Part shown: one piece after another, positions 1 through 5,931 of the stretch
Layout of the letters: every line of letters begins with the position of its first letter
How positions within the stretch are numbered: position 1 is the stretch's first letter
From: Clostridia bacterium
GTDB taxonomy: Bacteria; Bacillota; Clostridia; Oscillospirales; CAG-272
Direction: 5' to 3'
Assembly: GCA_017648425.1 (NCBI GenBank)
Contig: JAGCJD010000098.1
Location: forward strand, 1 to 7,471
DNA: 7,471 nucleotides
Position numbers and translations under genes: made by a program
Notes under the pieces: model-generated
What the model was told of the DNA's origin: nothing
The model's database searches: none
Seen by the model: the letters and a program-made list of their open reading frames with translations, nothing else

Positions 1-894
1 AACATAAAGATGCCTCTTGCGGTAGAGAACGGTCAGAGAGGGCTCAGACAATCTGACGCACTTTTTGAGCATACAAGAAATATGCCGACTGCTATGCAGG
101 AGCTTAAAAAAGTGCTTGCGGACTACGAGCCGCTTGCGGTAGGCGCTTCTGTTCGCCCAAGAGATGCCGAGGGCTCTTATATGCCGGTGTTTCTTGCGGG
201 AAAGAGCGCCGCTTATGCCTTTTCTGCTGGGAGAGGAATAGATGTCTATGAGCTTTCACATCAAAGCGGACACATTATGGCGGCGCTGTATTCTGCGGGT
301 AGGATAGATCTGCTTGAAGCCCCAAGATTTCTTGCCTTTCATGTTTCGGGCGGAACTACCGAGGCGTTGCTAGTAACCCCGAACGATACCTTGTTTTCTG
401 TTGAAATAGTGGGAAATACTGCCGACATAAATTGCGGACAAGCTATTGACAGAGTGGGTGTTGCCATGGGACTTGCATTTCCTTGCGGCAAGGAGATGGA
501 ACGCTTGGCGAGCGAGTTTTGCGGAAAGGCTTACAAGCGTGATGTTTGCGTAAAAAACGGCGTTTGTAGCTTGTCGGGACTGGAAAATATGGCGCTCAGG
601 CTTTACAATGAAACCAATAATAAAAGGGCTGTAAGCGCATTTGTTTTTGACTATATTGAAAAAACTCTTGAAAAGATGTGCAGTGACGCAATAGAAAAGG
701 CAGGGGAAATGCCCGTGATATTTGCGGGTGGAGTAATGTCAAATAAGCTTATGAGAAAAGGTCTGTCGAGTAATTTTGACGCATATTTCTCAGAGCCTGA
801 GTTTTCTGCCGATAATGCGGCGGGAATAGCGCTTCTTTGCAGAAGGGCATATAAAAAACAAAACGGTGAAGAATGGAACAGAGAAACGCTTTAA
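1..894 (+). CDS. TsaD/Kae1-like (peptidase M22 family) paralogue, 5' end outside window
   Basis: This is a 3' fragment of an ASKHA-fold ATPase-like protein of the TsaD/Kae1/O-sialoglycoprotein endopeptidase family. The reading frame is open from base 1, and the first in-frame ATG (base 10) falls inside the conserved ENGQRGLRQSDALFEHT block, which in TsaD follows the N-terminal phosphate-binding strand, so the true start is upstream. Numbering from that ATG, visible motifs are the metal-ligand motif HQSGH (84-88), the SGGTT loop (113-117), a diverged DINCGQAIDRVGVAMGL helix (about 139-154), the C-terminal AGGVMSN loop (239-245) and SADNAAGIA (266-274), whose Asp268 matches the third metal ligand of TsaD. 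Genuine TsaD normally has SGGHT and DDAAGEAFDKV; the differences point to the paralogue often found next to xseA in Clostridia rather than to the tRNA t6A enzyme itself. Its role is not known to me. It ends inside xseA with a 22-base overlap. The family call is firm; the function is open. Confidence 0.85.
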   Translation, partial: NIKMPLAVENGQRGLRQSDALFEHTRNMPTAMQELKKVLADYEPLAVGASVRPRDAEGSYMPVFLAGKSAAYAFSAGRGIDVYELSHQSGHIMAALYSAGRIDLLEAPRFLAFHVSGGTTEALLVTPNDTLFSVEIVGNTADINCGQAIDRVGVAMGLAFPCGKEMERLASEFCGKAYKRDVCVKNGVCSLSGLENMALRLYNETNNKRAVSAFVFDYIEKTLEKMCSDAIEKAGEMPVIFAGGVMSNKLMRKGLSSNFDAYFSEPEFSADNAAGIALLCRRAYKKQNGEEWNRETL

Positions 895-2090
895 GTGTAA
901 CACAACTGAATAAATATGTAAAAACGCTTATGCAGAGCGATGATTTTCTTTCGAGTATTTGCGTCAGCGGAGAAATATCTAATTTCAAACGCCATTCAAG
1001 CGGACATTTGTATTTTACGCTAAAAGACGAGCAGTCTGAAATATCCGCTGTAATGTTTCGGGCGTCTGCCTCGGGACTTTCATTTTTACCGTCCAACGGA
1101 ATGAAGGTTACCGTGTTTGGCAGCGTGACAGTGTATGAGGCGGCAGGACGCTATCAGATATATGTAGGTGCTATGACAAACGATGGCGCAGGCGCTTTGT
1201 ATGAGCAATACAAAAGGCTATATGAAAAGCTCAAGGCAGAGGGACTGTTTGACGAACAAAGAAAAAAGCCAATTCCTAAATTTCCAAACAGGATAGGAAT
1301 AATTACCTCGCCTACGGGCGCTGCTGTAAGGGATATGATAAATGTTACGGGAAGAAGATACCCGTTGGCTGAAATATTACTTTGCCCTGCACTTGTTCAG
1401 GGAGCGGAAGCGCCGCTTGATTTGTGTCGAGCGCTTGCCTTGCTTGATACCATGGGTGAATGTGATGTTATAATAATTGGCAGAGGCGGTGGCTCGATAG
1501 AGGACCTGTGGGCATTTAATGACGAGGGACTTGTGAGGGCGGTGGCTAGTGCGAGTACACCGATAATTTCGGCAGTAGGGCATGAAACGGACACCACGCT
1601 TTGCGACTATGTCGCGGATATGCGCGCGCCCACACCGTCTGCGGCGGCAGAGCAGGCAGTTCCCGACAAAAGAGAACTTTTGCAAATCTTGGATAATAGG
1701 TCGGAAATGCTTGACACGCTTCAATGCAGGATACTTGCGAGGTACAGAGATAAAATAGCATCAAAGGAAAGACAAATATCTGTGCTTTCGCCAGATGCTA
1801 AAATTCGTATGACAAGAGATAATATCGTAAGGTCAAGCAATTTGCTGGAAGCAAAAATGAACGCGCTGACGGAAAACAGACGCCTGAGGCTTACCTCTGC
1901 AATATCGCGTCTTGAAAGTGTAAATCCACTTGCTGTTATAAAGCGCGGATATGGCATGACATTTGACGGTGAGGGAAAAATAGTAACTCGTGTAAATGAT
2001 GTGAATGAGGGCGATAGAATATCGGTACTCGTATCTGACGGATATTTAAATGCGCGGGTAGAGAGCAAAAAAAGCAAGGCGGATACTTGA
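873..2090 (+). CDS. xseA: Exodeoxyribonuclease VII large subunit
   Basis: XseA is the catalytic large subunit of exonuclease VII, a cytoplasmic enzyme that degrades single-stranded DNA from both ends to oligonucleotides and works in DNA repair together with XseB. At 405 residues it is of normal size. Residues about 6-105 form the N-terminal OB fold (LSVTQLNKYVK, then SGEISNF and HLYFTLKD). The catalytic domain follows, with NRIGIITSPTGAAVRD (139-154), the signature GRGGGSIEDLWAFND (203-217) and GHETDTTLCDYVADMRAPTP (236-255). A charged, probably helical region (about 265-345) precedes the C-terminal NPLAVIKRGY motif (351-360). The ATG at 873 is chosen because the family's N-terminal motif begins eight residues later. 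It overlaps the upstream TsaD-like gene by 22 bases and has only a weak Shine-Dalgarno match (GGTGAAG ending one base before the start), which suggests translational coupling. xseB follows after 23 bases. Confidence 0.97.
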   Translation: MEQRNALSVTQLNKYVKTLMQSDDFLSSICVSGEISNFKRHSSGHLYFTLKDEQSEISAVMFRASASGLSFLPSNGMKVTVFGSVTVYEAAGRYQIYVGAMTNDGAGALYEQYKRLYEKLKAEGLFDEQRKKPIPKFPNRIGIITSPTGAAVRDMINVTGRRYPLAEILLCPALVQGAEAPLDLCRALALLDTMGECDVIIIGRGGGSIEDLWAFNDEGLVRAVASASTPIISAVGHETDTTLCDYVADMRAPTPSAAAEQAVPDKRELLQILDNRSEMLDTLQCRILARYRDKIASKERQISVLSPDAKIRMTRDNIVRSSNLLEAKMNALTENRRLRLTSAISRLESVNPLAVIKRGYGMTFDGEGKIVTRVNDVNEGDRISVLVSDGYLNARVESKKSKADT

Positions 2091-2101
2091 TATCACGCCA
2101 A

Positions 2102-2108
2102 AGAGGAG
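2102..2108 (+). promoter_or_regulatory. Ribosome binding site setting the xseB start
   Basis: AGAGGAG lies 5 bases before the ATG at 2114. An in-frame TTG at 2087 overlaps the xseA stop and would add nine residues (MISRQRGVK), but those residues include the translated ribosome binding site and match nothing in XseB, so the ATG is preferred. Confidence 0.85.
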
Positions 2109-2113
2109 TAAAA

Positions 2114-2368
2114 ATGACGGATAAGAAAACAAATGGTATAGAGAGCTATGACCTTGAAACTGCCATGAAAAGGCTCGATGAGGTCGTTGAGGGACTGTCC
2201 CGCGAGAATGTAAGCCTTGAAGATTCGCTCAGGCTTTACGAGGAGGGAGTTGCCCTTGTCAGACTTTGTAATACAAGGCTTGACAGCGTGGAGAGAAAGA
2301 TAAACGCTTTAAGAATGACCGCAGACGGAGAAGTTATACAAGAGCCGTTTGCGTCAGCGGGAGAATAA
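2114..2368 (+). CDS. xseB: Exodeoxyribonuclease VII small subunit
   Basis: XseB is the small, helical accessory subunit of exonuclease VII; several copies assemble on each XseA chain and are needed for activity. The product from the ATG at 2114 is 84 residues, the usual size for the family. The core YDLETAMKRLDEVVEGLSRE followed by NVSLEDSLRLYEEGVALVRL is a textbook XseB signature: a two-helix hairpin in which the L-E-D-S-L turn joins the helices. The tail (RKINALRMTADGEVIQEPF) is the ordinary acidic C-terminus. The start is supported by a strong AGAGGAG site. The gene lies 23 bases after xseA and 2 bases before ispA, so all three are almost certainly cotranscribed. Confidence 0.95.
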   Translation: MTDKKTNGIESYDLETAMKRLDEVVEGLSRENVSLEDSLRLYEEGVALVRLCNTRLDSVERKINALRMTADGEVIQEPFASAGE

Positions 2369-2370
2369 TA

Positions 2371-3270
2371 ATGAAAAACGCATACGAAAATCTTTTGAGC
2401 GCTATAAAAAGCAACGCCGATGCGGTAGAAAGAGAGCTTGAAGGATATTTTAAGGACAGTGACGAGGATTATGGGATCATTTTTGATGCGGAAAGATATT
2501 CGCTCCTTGGAGGAGGAAAAAGAGTTCGCCCGTTTATCGTAAATGAGTGCTGTCGCCTTTTGGGAGGAGATATCAAGCAATCAATGCCTCTTGCGTGCGC
2601 CGTGGAAATGATCCATACTTACTCTCTTATACATGATGATCTTCCTTGCATGGATGACGATGATTTGAGGAGAGGTAAGCCTTCAAATCATAAAAATTTT
2701 GGTTATGCTACTGCGCTTCTTGCTGGAGATGCCTTGCTTACAAGAGCATTTCTGGTAATAGCCGAGGCGAACGATCTCCCCAAAGATGTAAAGGCGGACG
2801 CTGTTGCACAGCTTGCCCGCGCGGCGGGGGACAAAGGAATGATTGGCGGACAGGTAATGGATCTTATAGGTGAGAAGCAGTCGCTTGAATTTGACACGCT
2901 TATTAAGCTTCATACACATAAAACAGCAGCGCTCATAGAATGCTCAGCGCTTTTGGGGGCATTGGCGGCAGGATATGAACAAGGCAGTAAGGAGGCTCGG
3001 GCATTATCTGAATATGCTGTCAAGATAGGAATAGCATTTCAGGTTATAGATGATGTGCTTGATATGACCGCAAGTGAGGCTGAACTTGGAAAAACAGTCG
3101 GATCTGATGCAGGAAAAAACAAGACCACATTTTTGACCTATTACAGCATTGACGAAGCAAGAAAATACGCAGAAAAGCTTACGGCAGAAGCAATCAGCGC
3201 TGTAAGTGACATGGACAACTCGGAGCTGCTTACGGATTTTGCCTGCTACTTGTTGAACAGAGAAAAATAA
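2371..3270 (+). CDS. ispA: Polyprenyl (farnesyl) diphosphate synthase
   Basis: This is a trans-prenyltransferase of the isoprenoid pathway, cytoplasmic and Mg2+-dependent. It condenses DMAPP with two IPP to give farnesyl diphosphate, the precursor of undecaprenyl lipid carriers. At 299 residues it has normal length. It contains LLGGGKRVRPF (45-55, IPP binding), the first Asp-rich motif DDLPCMD (89-95) in the setting HDDLPCMDDDDLRRGKPSNH, the GGQVMDL segment (159-165), KT at 184-185, and the second Asp-rich motif DDVLD (227-231) followed by GKTVGSDAGKNKTTF. The two-residue insertion in the first motif and Tyr84 five residues before it match bacterial farnesyl (type II) synthases such as E. coli IspA, although geranylgeranyl synthases can look similar. 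A GGGAG site ends 7 bases before the ATG. In B. subtilis the next gene would be dxs; here it is a DUF212 membrane protein. Confidence 0.94.
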   Translation: MKNAYENLLSAIKSNADAVERELEGYFKDSDEDYGIIFDAERYSLLGGGKRVRPFIVNECCRLLGGDIKQSMPLACAVEMIHTYSLIHDDLPCMDDDDLRRGKPSNHKNFGYATALLAGDALLTRAFLVIAEANDLPKDVKADAVAQLARAAGDKGMIGGQVMDLIGEKQSLEFDTLIKLHTHKTAALIECSALLGALAAGYEQGSKEARALSEYAVKIGIAFQVIDDVLDMTASEAELGKTVGSDAGKNKTTFLTYYSIDEARKYAEKLTAEAISAVSDMDNSELLTDFACYLLNREK

Positions 3271-3280
3271 TCTCTAATAC

Positions 3281-3286
3281 GGAGGG
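3281..3286 (+). promoter_or_regulatory. Ribosome binding site of the DUF212 gene
   Basis: GGAGGG sits in the 19-base gap after ispA with only 3 bases to the ATG at 3290, a tighter spacing than the 5-7 bases seen for xseB, nadK and argR. No better in-frame start lies nearby, because the next in-frame Met is residue 13, inside the first membrane segment. Confidence 0.7.
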
Positions 3287-3289
3287 AAA

Positions 3290-3766
3290 ATGGAACACCT
3301 TAAAGACTTGGTAAATAACTATTTAATGGCAAGCGCGTTTATCGCGTGGTTTGTAGCACAGATAATAAAGGTAGTGGTAGGACTTTTTGATAAAGAGGAC
3401 AGAAGAAATATTTTTCATGTTATGTTTTCAACGGGAGGAATGCCAAGCTCTCACTCTTCAGCGGTAACGGCGCTTTGTATTTCCGCTGCTATAATGGAGG
3501 GACTTGGATCTCCGATATTTGCCATAACCTTTATTCTTGCGGGCGTAGTAATGATAGACGCAAGCGGAGTAAGATACGAAACCGGTAAGCAGGCGCAAAT
3601 AATCAATAAGATAACAAAGAAGCTGTTCTCCGAAAACTCACAAGAGGTGAACGCGGGACTTAAGGAGCTTGTCGGACATACACCCTTTCAGGTTCTTATG
3701 GGAAGCATACTCGGATTTGCAACTGCCATAGTTATGGGCTTTGTAATGGGTTATCTTCATATATGA
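3290..3766 (+). CDS. Divergent PAP2 family (DUF212, YuiD-like) membrane protein
   Basis: This is a 158-residue integral membrane protein of the 'divergent PAP2' or DUF212 family, related to B. subtilis YuiD; the family's activity is not firmly established. Likely membrane segments are at about 11-32, 56-72, 75-90 and 132-155. Family motifs are present: FSTGGMPSSHSSAVTAL (46-62), whose PSSH resembles the PSGH motif of classical PAP2 acid phosphatases; MIDASGVRYETGKQAQIIN (88-106); and the C-terminal KELVGHTPFQVLMGSILGF (125-143). The classical first and third PAP2 motifs (KxxxxxxRP and SRxxxxxHxxxD) are not seen in ordinary form, which is normal for this branch. The position directly after ispA suggests a role with polyprenyl or other lipid phosphates, but that is inference from context. 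Its stop overlaps the tlyA start by 4 bases (ATGA). Confidence 0.92.
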   Translation: MEHLKDLVNNYLMASAFIAWFVAQIIKVVVGLFDKEDRRNIFHVMFSTGGMPSSHSSAVTALCISAAIMEGLGSPIFAITFILAGVVMIDASGVRYETGKQAQIINKITKKLFSENSQEVNAGLKELVGHTPFQVLMGSILGFATAIVMGFVMGYLHI

Positions 3767-4545
3767 GAGCAGATGTTTATCTTTCGACCTTCGGTCATAC
3801 CGAGAGCCGAAAAAAGGCACAGGACCTTATATCCGCAGGCGCTGTGCGTATTGACGGAGAGACTGTAAAAAAGTCATCTGCCCTTATAAACGAGCTTGTT
3901 CCGCATACGGTCGAGCTTGAACAGATATTCAAATATGTCAGCCGAGGCGGAATGAAGCTCGAAGCAGCACTTGACGCGTTTGGAATAAGCGTTAATCGCC
4001 TTAAAGCGGTAGATATAGGAGCTTCAACGGGTGGATTTACCGATTGTCTTTTGAAAAGAGGAGCATCGTCCGTATATGCAGTTGATTCGGGAGTAGGGCA
4101 GCTACACCCTGATCTGAGAGCGGATAAAAGAGTGAGATGTATTGAGCACTTCAATGCGCGTGAGCTGAACGATGAGATCACAGAGGGGCAGTGCGATATT
4201 GCTGTGGCTGATGTGTCTTTCATTTCTCAGACATACATCATAGAAGGAATAGCCTCCGTTCTTAAGGGCGGCGGTATATTCGTCAGTCTTATTAAGCCTC
4301 AGTTTGAGGCTGGAAGATCGGCGCTGAGCAAAAACGGTATAGTTGTAAGTCCCGCGTACAGATTTCTTGCGGTAAAGCGTGTCGTAAGCTTTGCCTGCGA
4401 GCATGGCTTTGATTGTATTGGACTTATACGCTCGCCCATTGAGGGTGGCGATGGTAACAAGGAATACCTTGCGTGCTTTGTAAAAAAAGACTGTATTAAG
4501 CCCAAGGTCGATGATAAAATCATAAAAAGAATAACGGCAATATAA
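3763..4545 (+). CDS. tlyA: TlyA family 16S/23S rRNA (cytidine-2'-O)-methyltransferase
   Basis: TlyA uses S-adenosylmethionine to methylate ribose 2'-OH groups of rRNA (23S C1920, and 16S C1409 for the TlyA-II type), which affects sensitivity to capreomycin-like drugs. Residues 1-60 form an S4 RNA-binding domain (SRKKAQDLISAGAVRIDG, 15-32). A Rossmann FtsJ-like domain follows: RGGMKLEAAL (61-70), SAM-binding VDIGASTGGFTD (83-94), VADVSFIS (148-155), LIKPQFEAGR (176-185) and GGDGNKEYL (228-236). Lys65, Asp150, Lys178 and Glu234 align with the K69-D154-K182-E238 catalytic tetrad reported for M. tuberculosis TlyA, each offset by exactly four. The 260-residue length is normal. The N-terminus starts directly at the S4 core (MRADVYL), so assignment to type I or II is uncertain. 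It starts within the stop of the preceding gene (ATGA) without a clear ribosome binding site, implying coupled translation. Confidence 0.95.
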   Translation: MRADVYLSTFGHTESRKKAQDLISAGAVRIDGETVKKSSALINELVPHTVELEQIFKYVSRGGMKLEAALDAFGISVNRLKAVDIGASTGGFTDCLLKRGASSVYAVDSGVGQLHPDLRADKRVRCIEHFNARELNDEITEGQCDIAVADVSFISQTYIIEGIASVLKGGGIFVSLIKPQFEAGRSALSKNGIVVSPAYRFLAVKRVVSFACEHGFDCIGLIRSPIEGGDGNKEYLACFVKKDCIKPKVDDKIIKRITAI

Positions 4546-4565
4546 AATTTGTTAAAAAACAAAGC

Positions 4566-4570
4566 AGGAG
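4566..4570 (+). promoter_or_regulatory. Ribosome binding site setting the nadK start
   Basis: AGGAG ends 7 bases before the ATG at 4578 but only 1 base before the in-frame ATG at 4572. The spacing favours 4578, which removes two residues (Met-Ile) from the longest open frame. Confidence 0.8.
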
Positions 4571-4577
4571 AATGATT

Positions 4578-5447
4578 ATGCAAAAAATCGCTCTTATGAC
4601 AAACTACAATATTCCCGATAAGATGTCTGCCGCCTCCAAAGTGGCGGAAAAGATCGGGAACAGAGCAAAAGAAATATATATTCCAATTTCGTATAAGGAT
4701 AAGATATTGCGAAACTATATGCATAAAAGCGTGTATGCTTACAAAACTCCCGAGGAGATATACGAGGAGGCAGAGCTTATTATCGTTGTCGGCGGAGATG
4801 GTTCAATGCTTGACGCCGCGCGCAGAGCCGCCAAAAACGGTATTCCCGTTCTTGGAATAAACATGGGAAGAGTAGGCTATATGACAGAGCTTGAAATGGA
4901 TGAGCTTGATCTTATAGATAAGGTGTTTGAGGGTGAGTATGAGCTTGATGAAAGAGCCATGCTTTCTGTAAAGATCGTTTCTGATAAAGGTCAAACGCGT
5001 TTTGTTGCTAACGCATTGAACGAGGCGGTTATAGCTAACGGTTCAACTGCTAGGATAATTGACCTTGAACTTTACGATAAGGACGAGCTTGTGAGTACAT
5101 ACCGAGCGGATGGACTTGTTGTTGCAACTCCCACGGGATCAACAGCGTATTCGTTATCGGCGGGTGGCCCTATAATCGCCCCCGATCTGTCATGTATCTG
5201 CGTAACACCCGTGTGTCCGCACTCGTTGCTGGCTCGCCCGCTTATTTTTCCCGACACCTCGGAAATAAGGGTAAAGAACACCTGCGTTCGTGAAAAGGTG
5301 CTTCACCTTACTGTGGACGGTAAGGCAACCTTTGATATGTATTACGGAGATGTGGCGGTGATTTCAAAGTCAAGCGTAAAGGCGTTGTTGCTCAGAATAA
5401 AGGACCAAAGCTTTTGCTCTAAGATAAGATTGAAAAAATTACTGTGA
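4578..5447 (+). CDS. nadK: NAD kinase
   Basis: NadK phosphorylates NAD+ at the 2' position of its adenosine ribose using ATP or polyphosphate, and is the sole route to NADP+ in most bacteria; it is a soluble cytoplasmic oligomer. The 289-residue product shows the complete family signature (numbering from the ATG at 4578): GGDGS (72-76) in IIVVGGDGSMLDAAR, GINMGRVGYM (93-102), the NE pair at Asn148-Glu149 in NALNEAV, and DGLVVATPTGSTAYSLSAGG (178-197), then APDLSCICVTPVCPHSLLAR and LTVDG in the C-terminal beta domain. The first residues (MQKIALMTN) form the opening strand of the nucleotide-binding domain, and the length is typical. It follows tlyA after 32 bases, the longest gap here, with a good AGGAG site. 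Placement between tlyA and argR is, to my knowledge, common in Clostridia, whereas B. subtilis lacks nadK at this site. Confidence 0.97.
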   Translation: MQKIALMTNYNIPDKMSAASKVAEKIGNRAKEIYIPISYKDKILRNYMHKSVYAYKTPEEIYEEAELIIVVGGDGSMLDAARRAAKNGIPVLGINMGRVGYMTELEMDELDLIDKVFEGEYELDERAMLSVKIVSDKGQTRFVANALNEAVIANGSTARIIDLELYDKDELVSTYRADGLVVATPTGSTAYSLSAGGPIIAPDLSCICVTPVCPHSLLARPLIFPDTSEIRVKNTCVREKVLHLTVDGKATFDMYYGDVAVISKSSVKALLLRIKDQSFCSKIRLKKLL

Positions 5448-5452
5448 AATGC

Positions 5453-5458
5453 GGAGAG
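5453..5458 (+). promoter_or_regulatory. Ribosome binding site setting the argR start
   Basis: GGAGAG lies 6 bases before the ATG at 5465. An in-frame GTG at 5444 overlaps the nadK stop and would prepend seven residues (MKCGENF) by translating through this site. Family alignment favours the ATG, since ArgR proteins begin a few residues before the R-Q-x-x-I-L motif. Confidence 0.82.
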
Positions 5459-5464
5459 AATTTT

Positions 5465-5920
5465 ATGAAAAGTGAAAGACAGGCAAAAATACTTGAAATG
5501 ATCTCGAAATACGAGATACAAACGCAAGAGGAAATAACCGAAAGACTTAAAGCTGACGGATTTAAGGTAACGCAGGCTACTGTTTCAAGAGATCTGCGTG
5601 ATCTTAAACTTACAAAGCACTCATCGTCAACGGGAAAGTACAAATATACGGTTATAAGACCGCACGACCACACGGGAATGGTAAGGCTGAACAATACCAT
5701 GCTTGAATCGATAGTCGGCGTCAGATATTCAATGAACAATGTGGTAATAAAAACCTACCCTGGACTTGCTCAGGCGGTGGCATCAAGCGTTGATGCTCTT
5801 AATATCGATACTATTCTGGGTTGCGTAGCAGGTGACGACACTATAATTATAGTCACCGAGGACGAGGAAAGCTCAGCGGAGATAAATGCAAAGCTAAGGG
5901 AAATGATGAAGACATATTAA
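5465..5920 (+). CDS. argR: Arginine repressor/activator ArgR (AhrC)
   Basis: ArgR is the hexameric, L-arginine-responsive DNA-binding regulator that represses arginine biosynthesis and can activate catabolism by binding ARG boxes. The 151-residue product has normal length. Residues 1-65 form the winged helix-turn-helix (SERQAKILEMISKYEIQTQE, then VTQATVSRDLRDLKLTK with the DNA-contacting Ser41-Arg42). A linker (about 65-75) leads to the C-terminal oligomerisation and arginine-binding domain, with PGLAQAVASSVDALN (99-113) and ILGCVAGDDTIIIV (117-130). Asp124-Asp125 correspond to the GDD residues that contact arginine in the family. The Cys in GCVAGDD replaces the more usual Thr and is probably neutral. 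It lies 17 bases after nadK and 11 before recN, the same argR-recN pairing as ahrC-recN in B. subtilis. I see no convincing ARG box upstream of it. Confidence 0.96.
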   Translation: MKSERQAKILEMISKYEIQTQEEITERLKADGFKVTQATVSRDLRDLKLTKHSSSTGKYKYTVIRPHDHTGMVRLNNTMLESIVGVRYSMNNVVIKTYPGLAQAVASSVDALNIDTILGCVAGDDTIIIVTEDEESSAEINAKLREMMKTY

Positions 5921-5931
5921 GGCGGTAATAT

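Noticed and set aside
2087..2113. TTG start for xseB overlapping the xseA stop
   Set aside because: It would translate through a strong AGAGGAG site and add residues absent from the family; the ATG at 2114 gives a normal 84-residue protein.
3795..4223. 142-codon open frame on the minus strand inside tlyA
   Set aside because: It lies antisense to the S4 and SAM-binding regions of an intact tlyA, and its composition shows no family resemblance, so it is a shadow.
4548..4563. AT-rich inverted repeat TTTGTT-AAAA-AACAAA between tlyA and nadK, a possible terminator or operator
   Set aside because: The stem is only 6 base pairs with one G-C pair, has no following T-run, and lies just before the nadK ribosome site. 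It is not a credible intrinsic terminator and does not match an ARG box.
5444..5464. GTG start for argR overlapping the nadK stop
   Set aside because: The ATG at 5465 has a well-spaced GGAGAG site and gives the normal 151-residue length; the extra MKCGENF is translated leader.
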